DNA from: Megalonaias nervosa
Lineage: Eukaryota > Mollusca > Bivalvia > Unionida > Unionidae
NCBI GenBank assembly: GCA_016617855.1
Contig: JAECUM010096252.1
Span: forward strand, 1-64,000
DNA: 64,000 nt
Direction of reading: 5' to 3'
The position numbers and the translations under genes are program-made. This document shows positions 46,218 to 56,539 of this stretch, in pieces (within the stretch, counting starts at the first letter, position 1; each line of letters begins with the position of its first letter). Under the pieces are notes generated by a model. That model made no database searches and had not been told where the DNA came from. It saw only the letters and a program-made list of their open reading frames with translations.

Positions 46218-46482
46218 ATGGCTGAATCTAGTGACGACTCTAGCGACTTTATGGCAAATTTGTCATGCTGATCTTCGTCGTTTGAGGAAGGTGAACCCCT
46301 AGAAGATGGCCAACGTCATAATCTGAAGAAGATTCTGCTCGCTTTGAGGTGAGGCCGTATCAATTTCAGGCCGTATCAATTTCAGGCCGTATCAATTTCA
46401 GCCCGAACGAGACGACGATGAAGGCCCTGAAGAGAACATAGCGCATGATCAAGCTGAGCAGAGCTTGGACTCTACATTCTGG
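46218..46482 (+). pseudogene. first exon of a P2X7-like domain gene, disrupted
   Basis: It starts MAESSDDSSDFMANLS, then SSFEEGEPLEDGQRHNLKK, then a block RPYQFQPERDDDEGPEEN and ends DSTFW at a GTAATT splice donor. Acidic N-termini with an RPYxFxPE motif are found in invertebrate proteins annotated as P2X purinoceptor 7-like. There is a TGA after MANLSC, and a 16-bp word (aggccgtatcaatttc) is present three times in tandem, shifting the frame. No following exons were found on this strand. Confidence 0.5.
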
Positions 46483-46834
46483 TAATTACTATTATCATTA
46501 TTGCAATTATTGCTAATGTTATTATTCATTCGTTAATGTTATTTCAATTTCATAATGAAAGAGAAGTAAACGAATTTGAGCAAAAGCTTGTTGGATGTCT
46601 TAAGAGCAGATTTTCATTTAGGCTTGGTTTACCAGTAACTAGTGTTACATTTTAACACTTAGACTCTGGCTGTGAGAGGTGTAGATATAAATACTTTATT
46701 GACTTTATGACTCAAGTTTGTTCTTTTAAACCGCGATGAAATGCAGACCCTGAATGTACCTTTTAATCCAGCTAATGGGTATATAGATGCATTGCATACA
46801 GGCAGCTGGTAAGATGGTGCTGGGGATATCTTGG

Positions 46835-47295
46835 CCGTGAAATCCGAGTTGCTTTGCCATCCTGTGCAAAAGATGCAATCAGGCAGAAGATCCCAAGTGA
46901 AGGTGGTAACTACACAGGTTTCACTCATTTCAGGGACTTGTACTTAGCTTGCAAATGGGATATGTAAGACTGGACAGCATTTGACTTGTCTGGCCTCTGG
47001 AATCGGCTGCACAGAGATGGCGGTAACTTTCAACAAACTCTGGCTTCTTGACGATTTTCTCCAGTGCTCCCATAAACTCTTCAACATAGTCTGAAAGAAG
47101 GAATTCCCCCCCCCCCCCCGTAATTTAAGAAACTCACAAGAATTACATCCACTTCCTATATCCACACAAACAATTTACCAAAATAAATAAGAGAATTGGG
47201 AACAAGATTTAAATAGCATTCATTTTAACATAAATATATATTGTAGTAGAATGAATAATTATTTTGACGAGATGTATGATTTTGAATATGTGCTA
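46835..47295 (-). pseudogene. tandem duplicate of the last exon of the 48.3-49.8 kb gene
   Basis: An acceptor (CTTCTTTCAG at 47091-47100) leads into YVEEFMGALEKIVKKPEFVE, matching YVEELMAALEEMVEKPESVD in the proper last exon at 48299-48450. Similarity continues about 120 bp on the intron side and about 120 bp past the stop, so this is a DNA duplication. Its far end is interrupted by the 864-bp repeat at 47296. Confidence 0.8.
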
Positions 47296-48159
47296 TGTTA
47301 CGTGTCTAGGCTCGTACAAAAGTAACAAAGAAAAGTGAAGCCAACAAGCTTTGTAAAATTTAACAAAATAATTTATTTCCCTAGAAAACAAGGTAAAAAT
47401 ATGAAAAAGGACTTGCGGTTTAAGAATCAAATCCAAAAATTAATCCAATAATTAAAAATATAAACCCCATCAATAAAAAGTTTTAAGTGAATCAAAGTTC
47501 GAATCCCGATGAAGTTCCAAGATGGAAGGCGATGGCGTCTTCTATAACCTGCTTTGTCCTCATGTGTCAACAGTTCCTTGTTGAATCACCAAAAATAATA
47601 CTCCAGTTTGGAATTCCGAATAATTTCCAATAAATGTCTTTGTCCAAAGATTCTGATGAGCACTAGATATTTCCAGGGAAAATAAATTATTTTAAATAAA
47701 AAGTTCAACAAAAACTGGTCACAACAAAAATACCTTTGAGCTCCGAAGGTATGAATTACGACTGAATAAAATCACTATGAAACGTCAGTTTTAACCATAA
47801 CTGAAACGCAATTTAGATCCCCGTGATGGGGTCGCGTGATCACTTAGTTCAAGGGGCGTAGTAACACCACACGCCAACTATCACGTACACCATGGACGAA
47901 TTCGACTCTACTGAATGAATCTTACTAAAAATAAAAAAGTTGTTTACACCAAAGTTGAAACTGGCTCAGAATCTAGGTCAGGAAAAGATACAAAGTTTCT
48001 ACTACTGCGTGTTTATCAGGTTTAGCAGAACTGAACTGAATTTTCTGGAAAAATGTCAAATCCAGTAAATAAAGTTTCAATAGCATGTAATGAAATGAAA
48101 TAAAATAAAAAAGAAAGTTGAAACTAACACACAAGTAATTAAATTACATATACGTAAAA
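47296..48159 (-). mobile_element. 864-bp TGTTACG-ended element with 4-bp TSD (GCTA)
   Basis: GCTA flanks it at 47292-47295 and 48160-48163. The tandem partner of this locus (48640-48680) lacks it and reads gtgctacaaacatgaatc across the site, giving an internal empty site. The ends are TGTTACGT and ACGTAAAA, a short imperfect inversion. It has no coding capacity. A near full-length copy lies inverted at 25036-25810. It could be a solo LTR or a non-autonomous DNA transposon. Confidence 0.85.
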
Positions 48160-48298
48160 GCTACAAAAATGAATCCGCATCGACTTTGTTTTGGTTAGAT
48201 CCATGAAATCTAATTTGCTTTGCCATTCTGTGCAGCAGATGCAATCATGGGGAATTTTCCAACTGAAATAGTAACTACACAGGTTTTAGGCCTTGTGC

Positions 48299-49835
48299 TT
48301 ATCTTGCAAATAGAGATGAGTGAGCCTGGACAGCATTCGACTTGTCTGGCTTCTGGAATTGGCTGCATAGAGGTGGAGGCAACTGTCTATCAACAGACTC
48401 TGGCTTCTCGACCATTTCCTCTAGTGCTGCCATTAGTTCTTCAACATATTCTGAAAGAAAAAATTTTTCCCTGGTAATTTATCAAGCTCAGAAGAATTTC
48501 ATCCACTGCCTATATTCACACTGATAATTAACCAAAAATAATTAATGGAACTAGAAAGAAGATTTAAATAGTATTCATTTAACATAAATATAAATTGTAG
48601 TTCAATGAATCATTATTTTGTCACAATATATGATTTTAAATATGTGCTACAAACATGAATCTGCATCAATTTGATGTATTATATATGGGTACATACTGTA
48701 TGTGCAGTCTTCCTTGTATTCTTTTACAATGTACTCTCCTTTTTGTACTTCTGAAATGAAACCTTGTATCAGCTGGTCCACAGATCGTCATTGTTTGAGT
48801 TCTGTTGGCATTTTCATTGAAATGGAGTTCCGCTTGAGCAGTCTAATTCTGACAAGAAAAAATCCTTAAAATAGCAAACAATGCAGTTTTTGTATTCAAA
48901 CATTATGTGGTACTTTATATATGAAATAGAAGAACGAATGTCTTTGTTTGAACAGTTCAAAGCAGTATATGGTTTTTACTTGTGAATATATTTGTATGGA
49001 TGCAATTATTAAATTATTAAACATTTCATCAGACTTTGTCTTTTTTTCTGATTAGCTGACAACTATGAAAATAGCCATTGTTAAGATTAAAGAATCAACT
49101 TTAATGAATTTTCGTAGGTTTTACACAATTTACCTGTTTCTCATTCCGCAGTACGAAAAAGCCAACATTTTTGGAGCGAAATAGTTAACAACACTATGGA
49201 ATGCTTCTAAATTTGAAGTCTGGTGGAAGGGTGACAACTCTTGGATGTCTTTCACCAGCTTCTTACTCAGTACAGCTTCTTCAGTCTTCGCACAAGCCTT
49301 GGTACCTGAACAGAGATTAATACTATGCTGTAGCTTGATCAATCATAATAAAACAGACACCAATTTTTAAACTTTGTTATATAGCAGGAAATAAAAAAAG
49401 GCTTCCTAAAGAAATCTACTAATTAAGATCTTTCTTAAAAGTACAAAACATGTAATTTGAATTATGTGAAGCTTTACAATTTAATAAAGAGATGACTTAT
49501 GTGAGCTCTTTAAGAACAAACATATCCTTTAAATGTTATTGTAGGTTATCAAGTTTAATATTAAATGTAATCCATACCAGATTGTAACCATTTGTAACGT
49601 GCATTGTCTTCAGGTAGACAATCATGCAGAAAGCTTGGAAACATACCATTTTCATGTGTAAGCCTATTCTGGGCATGATTAGCTACAGAATGCCACTTGG
49701 CAACACTTAGGTCACCATTTCCAGGTTCGGTTGAAGCTGCACGCCAGTACACGTAATTTGAAATACTCCGAATCCATTTCCTCAGATCCTCACATTGCCT
49801 TTCTCTGGCAATGTGTTTAAGTTTCTTCTTCACAC
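48299..49835 (-). pseudogene. four-exon 3' part of a transposase-like host-genome gene
   Basis: Exon 1 is 49581-49835 (LRKWIRSISNYVYWRAASTE ... KWHSVANHAQNR), exon 2 is 49134-49305 (KDIQELSPFHQTSNLEAFHS, VVNYFAPKMLAFSY), exon 3 is about 48697-48845 (LHFNENANRTQ), exon 4 is 48299-48450 (YVEELMAALEEM ... PPPLCSQFQKPDKSNAVQ, stop). All have GT donors and AG acceptors. The series YWCAAST / LSP..QTS..E.FHS / FAPK..AFS / L.FNENA / PPPLCS belongs to a family expanded in fish and invertebrates, possibly derived from a transposase. Exon 3 has two or three frameshifts, and exons 5' of 49835 are absent. Confidence 0.7.
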
Positions 49836-50019
49836 CTGGAAATAAAAAGATTCAAGATAGTTATTTTCTCCCTTTTTTCTGATTGTATTCTTAGTGATAT
49901 GTTCACTTCCCAACTTAAGCAGTATAATTTAAACATTCAATGATTGTATTACTAAATGTGCTTGTATGCGAGTTGCATCAAATGGTATCACTGAGTGTAG
50001 TAAAAACTAGAATACATAC

Positions 50020-50067
50020 ACACATACATACATACATACATACATACATACATACATACATACATAG
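50020..50067. repeat. (CATA)n microsatellite
   Basis: About 45 bp of CATA repeats, roughly 130 bp from the left edge of element D genes. Confidence 0.95.
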
Positions 50068-50199
50068 TAAAGGAAAACAAGGTTTCTAGCTCAGAAACCC
50101 TCCTTTCCCCTCCAAAACCCTTCTATGTTGACATTTTCTTCAGCTTCGATGATGACTTTAATCTGACAAAATAAGGGGTCTCTGATCTAGAAACGACTG

Positions 50200-50687
50200 T
50201 TACAGCCATGTTTTATGATAATTATTTTCGTACTTGCTAATTCTCATCGGCAGAATATCTGTTAACATACTGTCAATAATACGGAATTCTTGCATTAAAT
50301 CATCCATATCATATTTTACACCTCGCAAATAACATCTTATCTGATCAAGTAATTTTTTGTAAGTGATACTTGCTGTTTTACAAGCAATTTTTTTAGTCTC
50401 AACTCGAGGATCAATTTCTTTTTACACGCCGTTGAAAGAGAAACACCAACACCAGATATTATTAACAAAAACGGATTTAACGATGCGCCACTTGAAATTA
50501 TACCAGAGCTTGTCATGAGCAGTGGTAAATATGATATTGCTCGAATTATTCTACTGTAATACTTGTGACATTGTTTAACACACCAAAGGTTTTTATGATA
50601 ATATCTATAATATTGCATTAGATCGTCAACATCTTGTTTTGGAATTTCTTCTGATATATGATTGAAATCGATGATCTGTTTTTTCAT
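50200..50687 (-). pseudogene. Polinton D two-TM membrane protein, one frameshift
   Basis: It starts MKKQIIDFNHISEEIPKQDV. A hydrophobic hairpin lies at residues about 48-88 (AISYLPLLMTSSGIISSGAS ... LLIISGVGVSL) followed by Lys-rich sequence. Near 50385, in a poly-T run, the frame shifts and continues as LLDQIRCYLRGVKYDMDD to a stop at 50200. The plan, length and position beyond the fibre match the element A gene at 38-573. The role is unknown; a virion membrane or holin-like hairpin is speculation. Confidence 0.55.
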
Positions 50688-50699
50688 TATACAATATTT

Positions 50700-51452
50700 G
50701 CTTACAATTTTTACACGAGAGTAAAAACACTAGTACCAACAATCTAATAAAAAAACTCACGGGAATTATTATTGTTAGGATCAGCTACAAAATCTCTGTA
50801 CTTGTCATAAACATCTGACGAATTATCTCTATATCTTCAATCTGTTAGTACCTCATTTTTCTTCAACCAAATGTAGGAATCAAACGTGTTTTTACTTAAT
50901 TTTATACACCCCTGTTTTATTAATCAAATTACTATATTTTCTTTCTGTTTCATCAATAAACCCAAGTACCAAGTTTATTTGATCCAAAGTAAAATTTTGA
51001 GAACAAGATGTTGTCTCAGAATTGCGTATGCGACTATGAAATTTATTAGCATTACTCCTCGTAGTTTGTCTTTGTCAATTTTGAGAAGACCAATAACAGA
51101 AGCTACTTTAAACATTAATTTTTCGTATGGTTTCGTGAGTATTTTCTCAACTTCATTATAATAATTTCGTAATGACAATTGTCTAGAGCGCTGGAGCAAT
51201 GAAGTGGAATATTATTTTCTTCACTTATGTCGTAGTAAGAATAAAACGTTTCTTCCAACTTTGTTTGTGCTACTTCTTCAAAAAACTTTTCTCGCTCAAC
51301 ATCACTGAGATTATCAATTTCATAGTCTAATTCTTTGATGATCTCTAGAGATATGTCAACAATAATCGGATCAAATTCTAGTTTTTTTCACGTATCATTG
51401 GTAGAATTGCGTTTGAGTATACTTTTATGATTAACGTTGTATTCGCTGCCAT
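50700..51452 (-). pseudogene. unknown Polinton D gene 2, frameshifted
   Basis: It starts at the ATG at 51452 (MAANTTLIIKVYSNAILPM). Further pieces in other frames are FDPIIVDISLEIIKELDYEI and EEVAQTKLEETFYSYYDI, then 50975-51199 (LRNYYNEVEKILTKPYEKLM ... a hydrophobic GVMLINFIVAYAILR). A stretch near 50770-50860 (NSSDVYDKYRDFVADPNNNN) may be its end. At least two indels. I recognise no family. Confidence 0.4.
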
Positions 51453-51504
51453 TGTAACGATTTTAACTAGGGTTTTCTTGTCGTGGTAGTACATATCGAG
51501 ATAA

Positions 51505-51987
51505 TTAAAACTTTCTGTTTTTAAAAAACCTACTGTATAATTCCCTGTTCCTATTTATTCCTATTGTCCTAGATTTCTCTAGTTTTTTGAGACGATTATA
51601 GTTATCGTTTATTTTTTCCTCCTGTGCTATTAGTGCTAATAAACCGGATTGTATTATCAAATTTATACTTTTAGAATCAAGCTCAAGCAATATTTTTTAG
51701 ACAGGATTTCAACTTGTTTTTGTTCTTCTAGACAATCATCAGGATGACAGTATCTGCTTATAATATCAAAGTTTTCTATTGCTTTTATTAGTTGTGGTCT
51801 CGCATATACATAACACGAACAAATGTTTCTTCTTCTTTTGACAATGGAGAATTTATCATTGTAATTGTAAAATTTGTCATGGTATTTATCGCACGTGCCG
51901 CTAGTGATTTGTCCCCAACATCTATTTTGGGGTTAAAAACAGTATCATTAATTCTCCTGCAACGGTTATAATTGCTGGTTCAGACAT
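51505..51987 (-). pseudogene. unknown Polinton D gene 1, frameshifted
   Basis: It starts MSEPAIITVAGELMI five bases after the fibre stop, then pieces VGDKSLAARAINTMTNFTIT, NFDIISRYCHPDDCLEEQKQ and LLELDSKSINLIIQSGLLAL in successive frames, ending FFKNRKF. Three indels are needed. It resembles gene 2 in size and start (both begin with a beta strand followed by helices), so the two may be paralogues. The function is unknown. Confidence 0.4.
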
Positions 51988-51991
51988 TATT

Positions 51992-53527
51992 TTACAACGT
52001 TAGATTAAATCTGATCATCAAATGTGTATATTTGAAATGTGTCAATCCTGGAAACGGATGTTCAGCAGCGATAACATAAACTCGGAAATGCAAGTACTTG
52101 TTAACAGTATTTTCTGTCGGAATCGTAAAATATTGTGTTGTTGAAATATACGTGTTTTCTGTACTGTATAATATTACCCAGTCGATATCATTGTTTGATC
52201 CTTCCAATCGCCAATTATACATTCGACAAACACTAGAGCTTAATCAACCTCGCAAATGAAATTGCCAAATAGCATCTGCAATGGGACATTTAATTTTAAT
52301 CAAAAAATTTTCAACTTCTCCGTTAGCAGTCCATTCTTGTCAATCAGAAAAAGCGTGATAAGGATAATTTTCAGGATAATATGATGATGCACTTACCTCA
52401 AACCCAACTCGGTTATCAGTTGCTTTAAAAAGTGTTGGAATATACCCAACATTGTTTTTGGTTCGTTTTATACCACCACTAAACATACTATCAACGTATG
52501 CTTTATTTGTCAGATCATTAGGGTTAACTGGAACATATAACGTTGTTATTTTGTTATTTCTCATATTTATGTTACCTGACATTGATCCACCGGATTGTCT
52601 TCAATACGGAACAAGTGCTCCTCGTAAGTGAGCGTAACTAATAGCATCAATCCCATTAGCTGGTGGTGAAGTTGTCGGTAATCCAGTTATTTTTGAGTCA
52701 TTATTCATTACAAGGTTACCTGTCATTGTGTCGCCAGCTTTATCTAGCTTGTTATCGTTAACAGAATCGACGTAAGCTTTATTTGTTAGATCAGAAGGAT
52801 TAACTGGAGCATAACTTGTTATTATTTTGTTAGGTCCCATATTTAAATTACCTGTCATTGTACCTCCGATTATTTTTACAACGTTGTCTTTAACAAATCT
52901 AACATTAGTCAGCCAGACATCATTACTAAGACTTATATTGTCAGGTTGAGTATTATAAATCAACTTACCTCACATAACAATCGATCCAGTCATCATTCCA
53001 CCAGATAATTTTAAATACGGCGTCAGTGAACCTTTTAACTGAGCATAGCTAATAGCGTCTGTATCACCAGCTGGAGGTGAGGTTATCGGTAATCCAGTTA
53101 TTTTTGAGTTGTTTCTTATTGTTAAGTTACCTGTAACAGTTCCACCGGCTTTATCAAGCTTGTTATCATCAACATACTTCAACTGTAAATAACTTACCGC
53201 TTGTGTTTGATTTAAGTTTCTTGGCGGATACGCTGTTTCTAAATTTTTTTTCCTGACATATCCAAGTTACCGCTTAACGTTCCTCCTGTCAGTGATTGTG
53301 TGTTATTATCTATCGTTTTTAGTTGTGCATAACTAACAACTTGTGTATCAGCAACATTTATTGGCGGATAATTTGTTTATAACCTAGAACTCGTTGATTT
53401 GACATAAATAAATTTCCTGTCATTGTGTCGCCGGGTTTTTGACTAGCGATGACGTATCGGTTATTGTTGGTTCGTCGGCGGAAACAGATCCTGTAAGTGC
53501 TGTTCCAAACTTTGTGTAATAGGCCAT
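51992..53527 (-). pseudogene. Polinton D fibre with phage-like repeats and discoidin-like head
   Basis: It starts at the ATG at 53527 (MAYYTKFGTALTGSV). The shaft has at least five repeats of the form G-x-M-T-G-N-L-x-M then NKI or SKI, then TNKAYVDS or DAISYAQLKGS, as in phage tail fibres. The C-terminal 150 residues (GFEVSASSYYPENYPYHAF, EWTAN, WRLEGSNNDIDWVILYS, FTIPTENTVNKYLHFRVYV) resemble an F5/8 type C (discoidin) carbohydrate- or lipid-binding domain. Several stops and shifts are present, for example near 52230, 52595, 52970 and 53400. It diverges from the ATPase gene. Confidence 0.75.
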
Positions 53528-53565
53528 ATTATGTAAATTATATAACATAAAATTATATAACAACA
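53528..53565. promoter_or_regulatory. divergent promoter region of Polinton D
   Basis: Only 38 bp separate the fibre start (53527, minus) and the ATPase start (53566, plus). The gap is pure AT with two TTATATAA words 12 bp apart, each symmetrical. These could serve as back-to-back TATA elements for the minus and plus gene blocks. Confidence 0.5.
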
Positions 53566-54267
53566 ATGGCGAAGTCAACGACATTAAATTTTGACACCGA
53601 TCGATTAATCAAACATAAACACAATAACGAACATCCAGATTGTCATTATCTTATTGTTAGTCGTACAGGCTCTGGTAAAACAAATCTTTTTGCTAAATCT
53701 CTTACTTTACAATAACTTTAACTACGATAAGGTATATATTTACACAGTTAATCCGCAACAAGACAAATACGAGTTATTACGCGAACACAACGATAAACTG
53801 CGTGATGAGCTTGACGCTGGTGATGATATGTTTATGATCAGGCAACCAGAAGAATTAATCCCCGTCAACGAACTTGATTCGTCCGAGCATAAAACAATTG
53901 TATTTGACGATATTCCGCTCAACAACAAGATGACTAAGATTAAGTCGTATTTTTCATTATCGCGTAACAAAAAAATGTAATTCGATTTATCTCGCGCAAG
54001 GCTATTATAACGTTGACAGATTTATTAGGCGAAATACGGGATGTTTATTACTATTTCCTGGACTAGATAATGTTGATGCAAGAAATATTGCAAACGAGTA
54101 ATGCGGTGATGTAACAAAAGATAAATTTATTGAATTATATCATCAAGCAACTAAAGACAAATACAATTTCTTTTGGGGATTTTTTTGATAAACTAGCGCG
54201 TGATCCAGCTAAATGTTTCGTTGTTGTATCGACATATTTCTATAGTCAAATTTTATATCGCGTATAA
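53566..54267 (+). pseudogene. FtsK/HerA-type (A32-like) DNA packaging ATPase
   Basis: It starts MAKSTTLNFDTDRLI. Walker A is YLIVSRTGSGKTNLFA. Walker B is EHKTIVFDDIPLNN. After it come a sensor-like SRNKK, YLAQGYYNVDRFIRRNTGC and a C-terminus FFDKLARDPAKCFVVVS. Length (about 230 residues) fits Polinton packaging ATPases, which load DNA into the capsid. Frameshifts lie near 53715, 53975 and 54185, and a TAA lies near 54101. It is the first gene of the plus-strand virion block. Confidence 0.85.
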
Positions 54268-54277
54268 AATATAAACA

Positions 54278-54749
54278 ATGGACAAGCATCAACAAAAATT
54301 TGAATTACTAAAGAACTTTATTACAACTCGAGCTGCTTTTAAGAAAAAAGTGGAAGAAGTTCGTCGAGGACAAGTTCAAGCAGAAGAAACAGCCGCTAAA
54401 TTTTTTAAACCTGTTACCGAAGCAGTACCCGGTAAACAACCAGAAATATCAGCATTATTTCCAGAGGAACTAATAAAATTAAAAGTAAAAGGGTTGTTAG
54501 GTTTACTAGGAGAAAGATCAAAAGAGGGAACTAAAAAAAAAAAAAGAGGAACTTGTTAGAAATATTGCTGATCCTGTTGCACAACAGGCTGAATTTGATA
54601 GATTAATAAATGACCCTTTTGAGCTACAACGTGCTATTGCAAGATTGACGGTTAATCCGGACGAGTTAAGAAAGTTGATACAAAATTTATCGGGGCAAAC
54701 TGAGGAACTAGCTGAAAAACAAAAAATGATGACTGAATCTATCGCATAA
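54278..54749 (+). pseudogene. helical virion protein, N-terminal counterpart of the element A proline-rich protein
   Basis: It starts MDKHQQKFELLKNFITTRAA. It is Lys/Glu-rich and helical, with AKFFKPVTEAVPGKQPEI matching LLFKPITETTKPLLPV of element A. A run of 13 A at 54533-54545 shifts the frame. The other side continues NIADPVAQQAEFDRLINDPF ... EKQKMMTESIA, stopping at 54747-54749. The homopolymer makes an assembly error plausible here. The role is unknown. Confidence 0.55.
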
Positions 54750-54752
54750 ATA

Positions 54753-55341
54753 ATGCCGCTCAAAAAACAGATAATACTTTTCAGAAAAAAGGAACGTGAT
54801 AAAATATCATATGAAGAATATAATAATTTTATTAGTAAACATAATATTGGAGACATTGACAAAATTCGAGATTGGTCAGATGAAGAATATCAAAATTTAA
54901 CAGAACAATTAACAAGGATTATAGAAAATGGGTTAAATGCTGATAACAAAATAAAATATTTAACAGAAAATGAAGATTTTTTAAAGAGAATATGATATTA
55001 TAAGAGAAGGAATTATTGCTGATCTTTTACATATGACAACAGAACAGTATCGAAATAAACCAGGAGGTTATGGTAAAGGTTGGACTTTTAAAAGACTATT
55101 TAATGAGTACGAAAGCGAACGAGATAGAAGATTACCAGAGGAAACAACCGGGTCTGGTTTTAAAGTTTTTGCATCAAACGCAGAAATGGATGACAGACTT
55201 ATCTTATTAATATTATCAAAAGAACCAGGTAATGAAAGTATTGAAATCGACAACGAAATTGTTGATATATTAGATAATCTAAGATCGCGTAAATTACTGA
55301 CAGCAGACGAGTATGAAATTTTACATAGCGATCTTATCTAA
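54753..55341 (+). pseudogene. virion protein, C-terminal counterpart of the element A proline-rich protein
   Basis: It starts MPLKKQIILFRKKERDKISY three bases after the previous stop. The first frame ends at 54995. Similarity continues one frame over from about 54985 (REGIIADLLHMTTEQYRNKP) to 55341. The tail TGSGFKVFASNAEMDDRLIL and LRSRKLLTADEYEILHSDL matches the element A C-terminus (GSG..., LEILIGGKRAGNNSPEI, GIMDVDVYQSL). In element A both halves are fused through a Pro/Gln linker. One indel. The function is not known. Confidence 0.55.
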
Positions 55342-55355
55342 CAACTTTGTTAAAA

Positions 55356-56043
55356 ATGTCAACAACACTATTGCTTGATTCATCGCAAACAACAAGAAAC
55401 AGCGCAAACGTTTTTGTCTATTACAATCCGCCAATAATACGGGATCCTGGTAAACAGTACGAAATCGGATTGATTTCTGCTACGGTATGGCATTCTATGG
55501 CAAATATAAAAACAAACGTCAATGACGACTTCACATTTAATTCTGGTGCTTGGGTATCAGTCAAAATACCACAGGGGGGCATATAATGTAACTGATCTCA
55601 ACAAAACGATAAGAGAGCTGATAACATAATACACTGCCGCAGACAATTTTGAATTAACTCCTAACTATAATACACTACGAGCCAGAATCACATTAAAAAA
55701 TAATTTGATAATCCATTTTTCACCAGCGACTAGTATCGCATCGTTGCCAGGATTTAAAAACCAACGATACGGCAGTGTTACAGAACAAAGTATAACGTAT
55801 GATAGAGATTTACCGGTTAACATAACAGAAGTAAATACAATTTTAATCAATTGCTCTATTGCATTAGAGTCTTACTCAGCCAAGGGAAGTCAAGGTCAAA
55901 CAATCTATAGTTTTTCACCAGATGTTCCGCCTGGTTCACTGATGCAAATTACTCTAAGACAAATAATATACTATCCGATTACTCTTGAAAATCAAGTAAC
56001 CAGCATAACGATGCAACTAACAGATCAATCAGACGATAAATAG
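55356..56043 (+). pseudogene. penton (minor capsid, single jelly-roll) protein
   Basis: It starts MSTTLLLDSSQTTRNSANVF, with YYNPPIIRDPGKQYEIGLIS and an aromatic strand typical of Polinton pentons. A frame break at the G run (55574-55579) leads on to YNVTDLNKTIREL, LTPNYNTLRARITLKN, LPGFKNQRYG, YSFSPDVPPGSLMQI and a C-terminus MQLTDQSDDK. A TAA lies at about 55627. In the family it occupies the five-fold vertices. No equivalent gene is visible in element A. Confidence 0.75.
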
Positions 56044-56052
56044 ATCTTAACA

Positions 56053-56477
56053 ATGAAATTGTCACGTATTATTTACACCTACGCGCCATCACGTAAATTT
56101 TGTAAACCTAATTTAATAACAAAGATGAGACAAAAAAGTTTATAGAAGAAAAATTGTAGGTGGATTTTTTAGAAATATATTTACAAAAATAGCCGAAAAC
56201 ATCCCAGGAATTGCACGTAAAGTAGCACTATTGCACTTGACGCAGGTAAAGCTTTTGCGACTGGGGCAGTTAGTGCAGCAGGCAGTACAGTAGTACAAAA
56301 GATCGCTGAAAAATTAAAGGCGACGCGGAAATAAAACGTGCAATATCAGATATTGCACCAACAGCGGAAACAGAACGAGCTATGATAGCTACAACAAAAA
56401 AATTACTGTCACCATGTGGTGAAGAGGTAATGCGCAAACTTGTAAAGAAAACAAGAATAACTCCTGCTGCTTTTTAG
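56053..56477 (+). pseudogene. pVI-like minor virion protein of Polinton D, fragmented
   Basis: It starts MKLSRIIYTYAPSRKFCKPN. Later pieces in other frames are VGGFFRNIFTKIAENIPGIA, ALDAGKAFATGAVSAAGSTV and IKRAISDIAPTAETERAMI, ending KKTRITPAAF. The Gly-rich amphipathic part and the place just before MCP match 3977-4472 of element A. At least three breaks. Confidence 0.5.
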
Positions 56478-56539
56478 TTACTTACATTTTGTGTGCCCGA
56501 CGACAAAGTCGTTGCAATTTTGTGTGGATAAAATAAATA

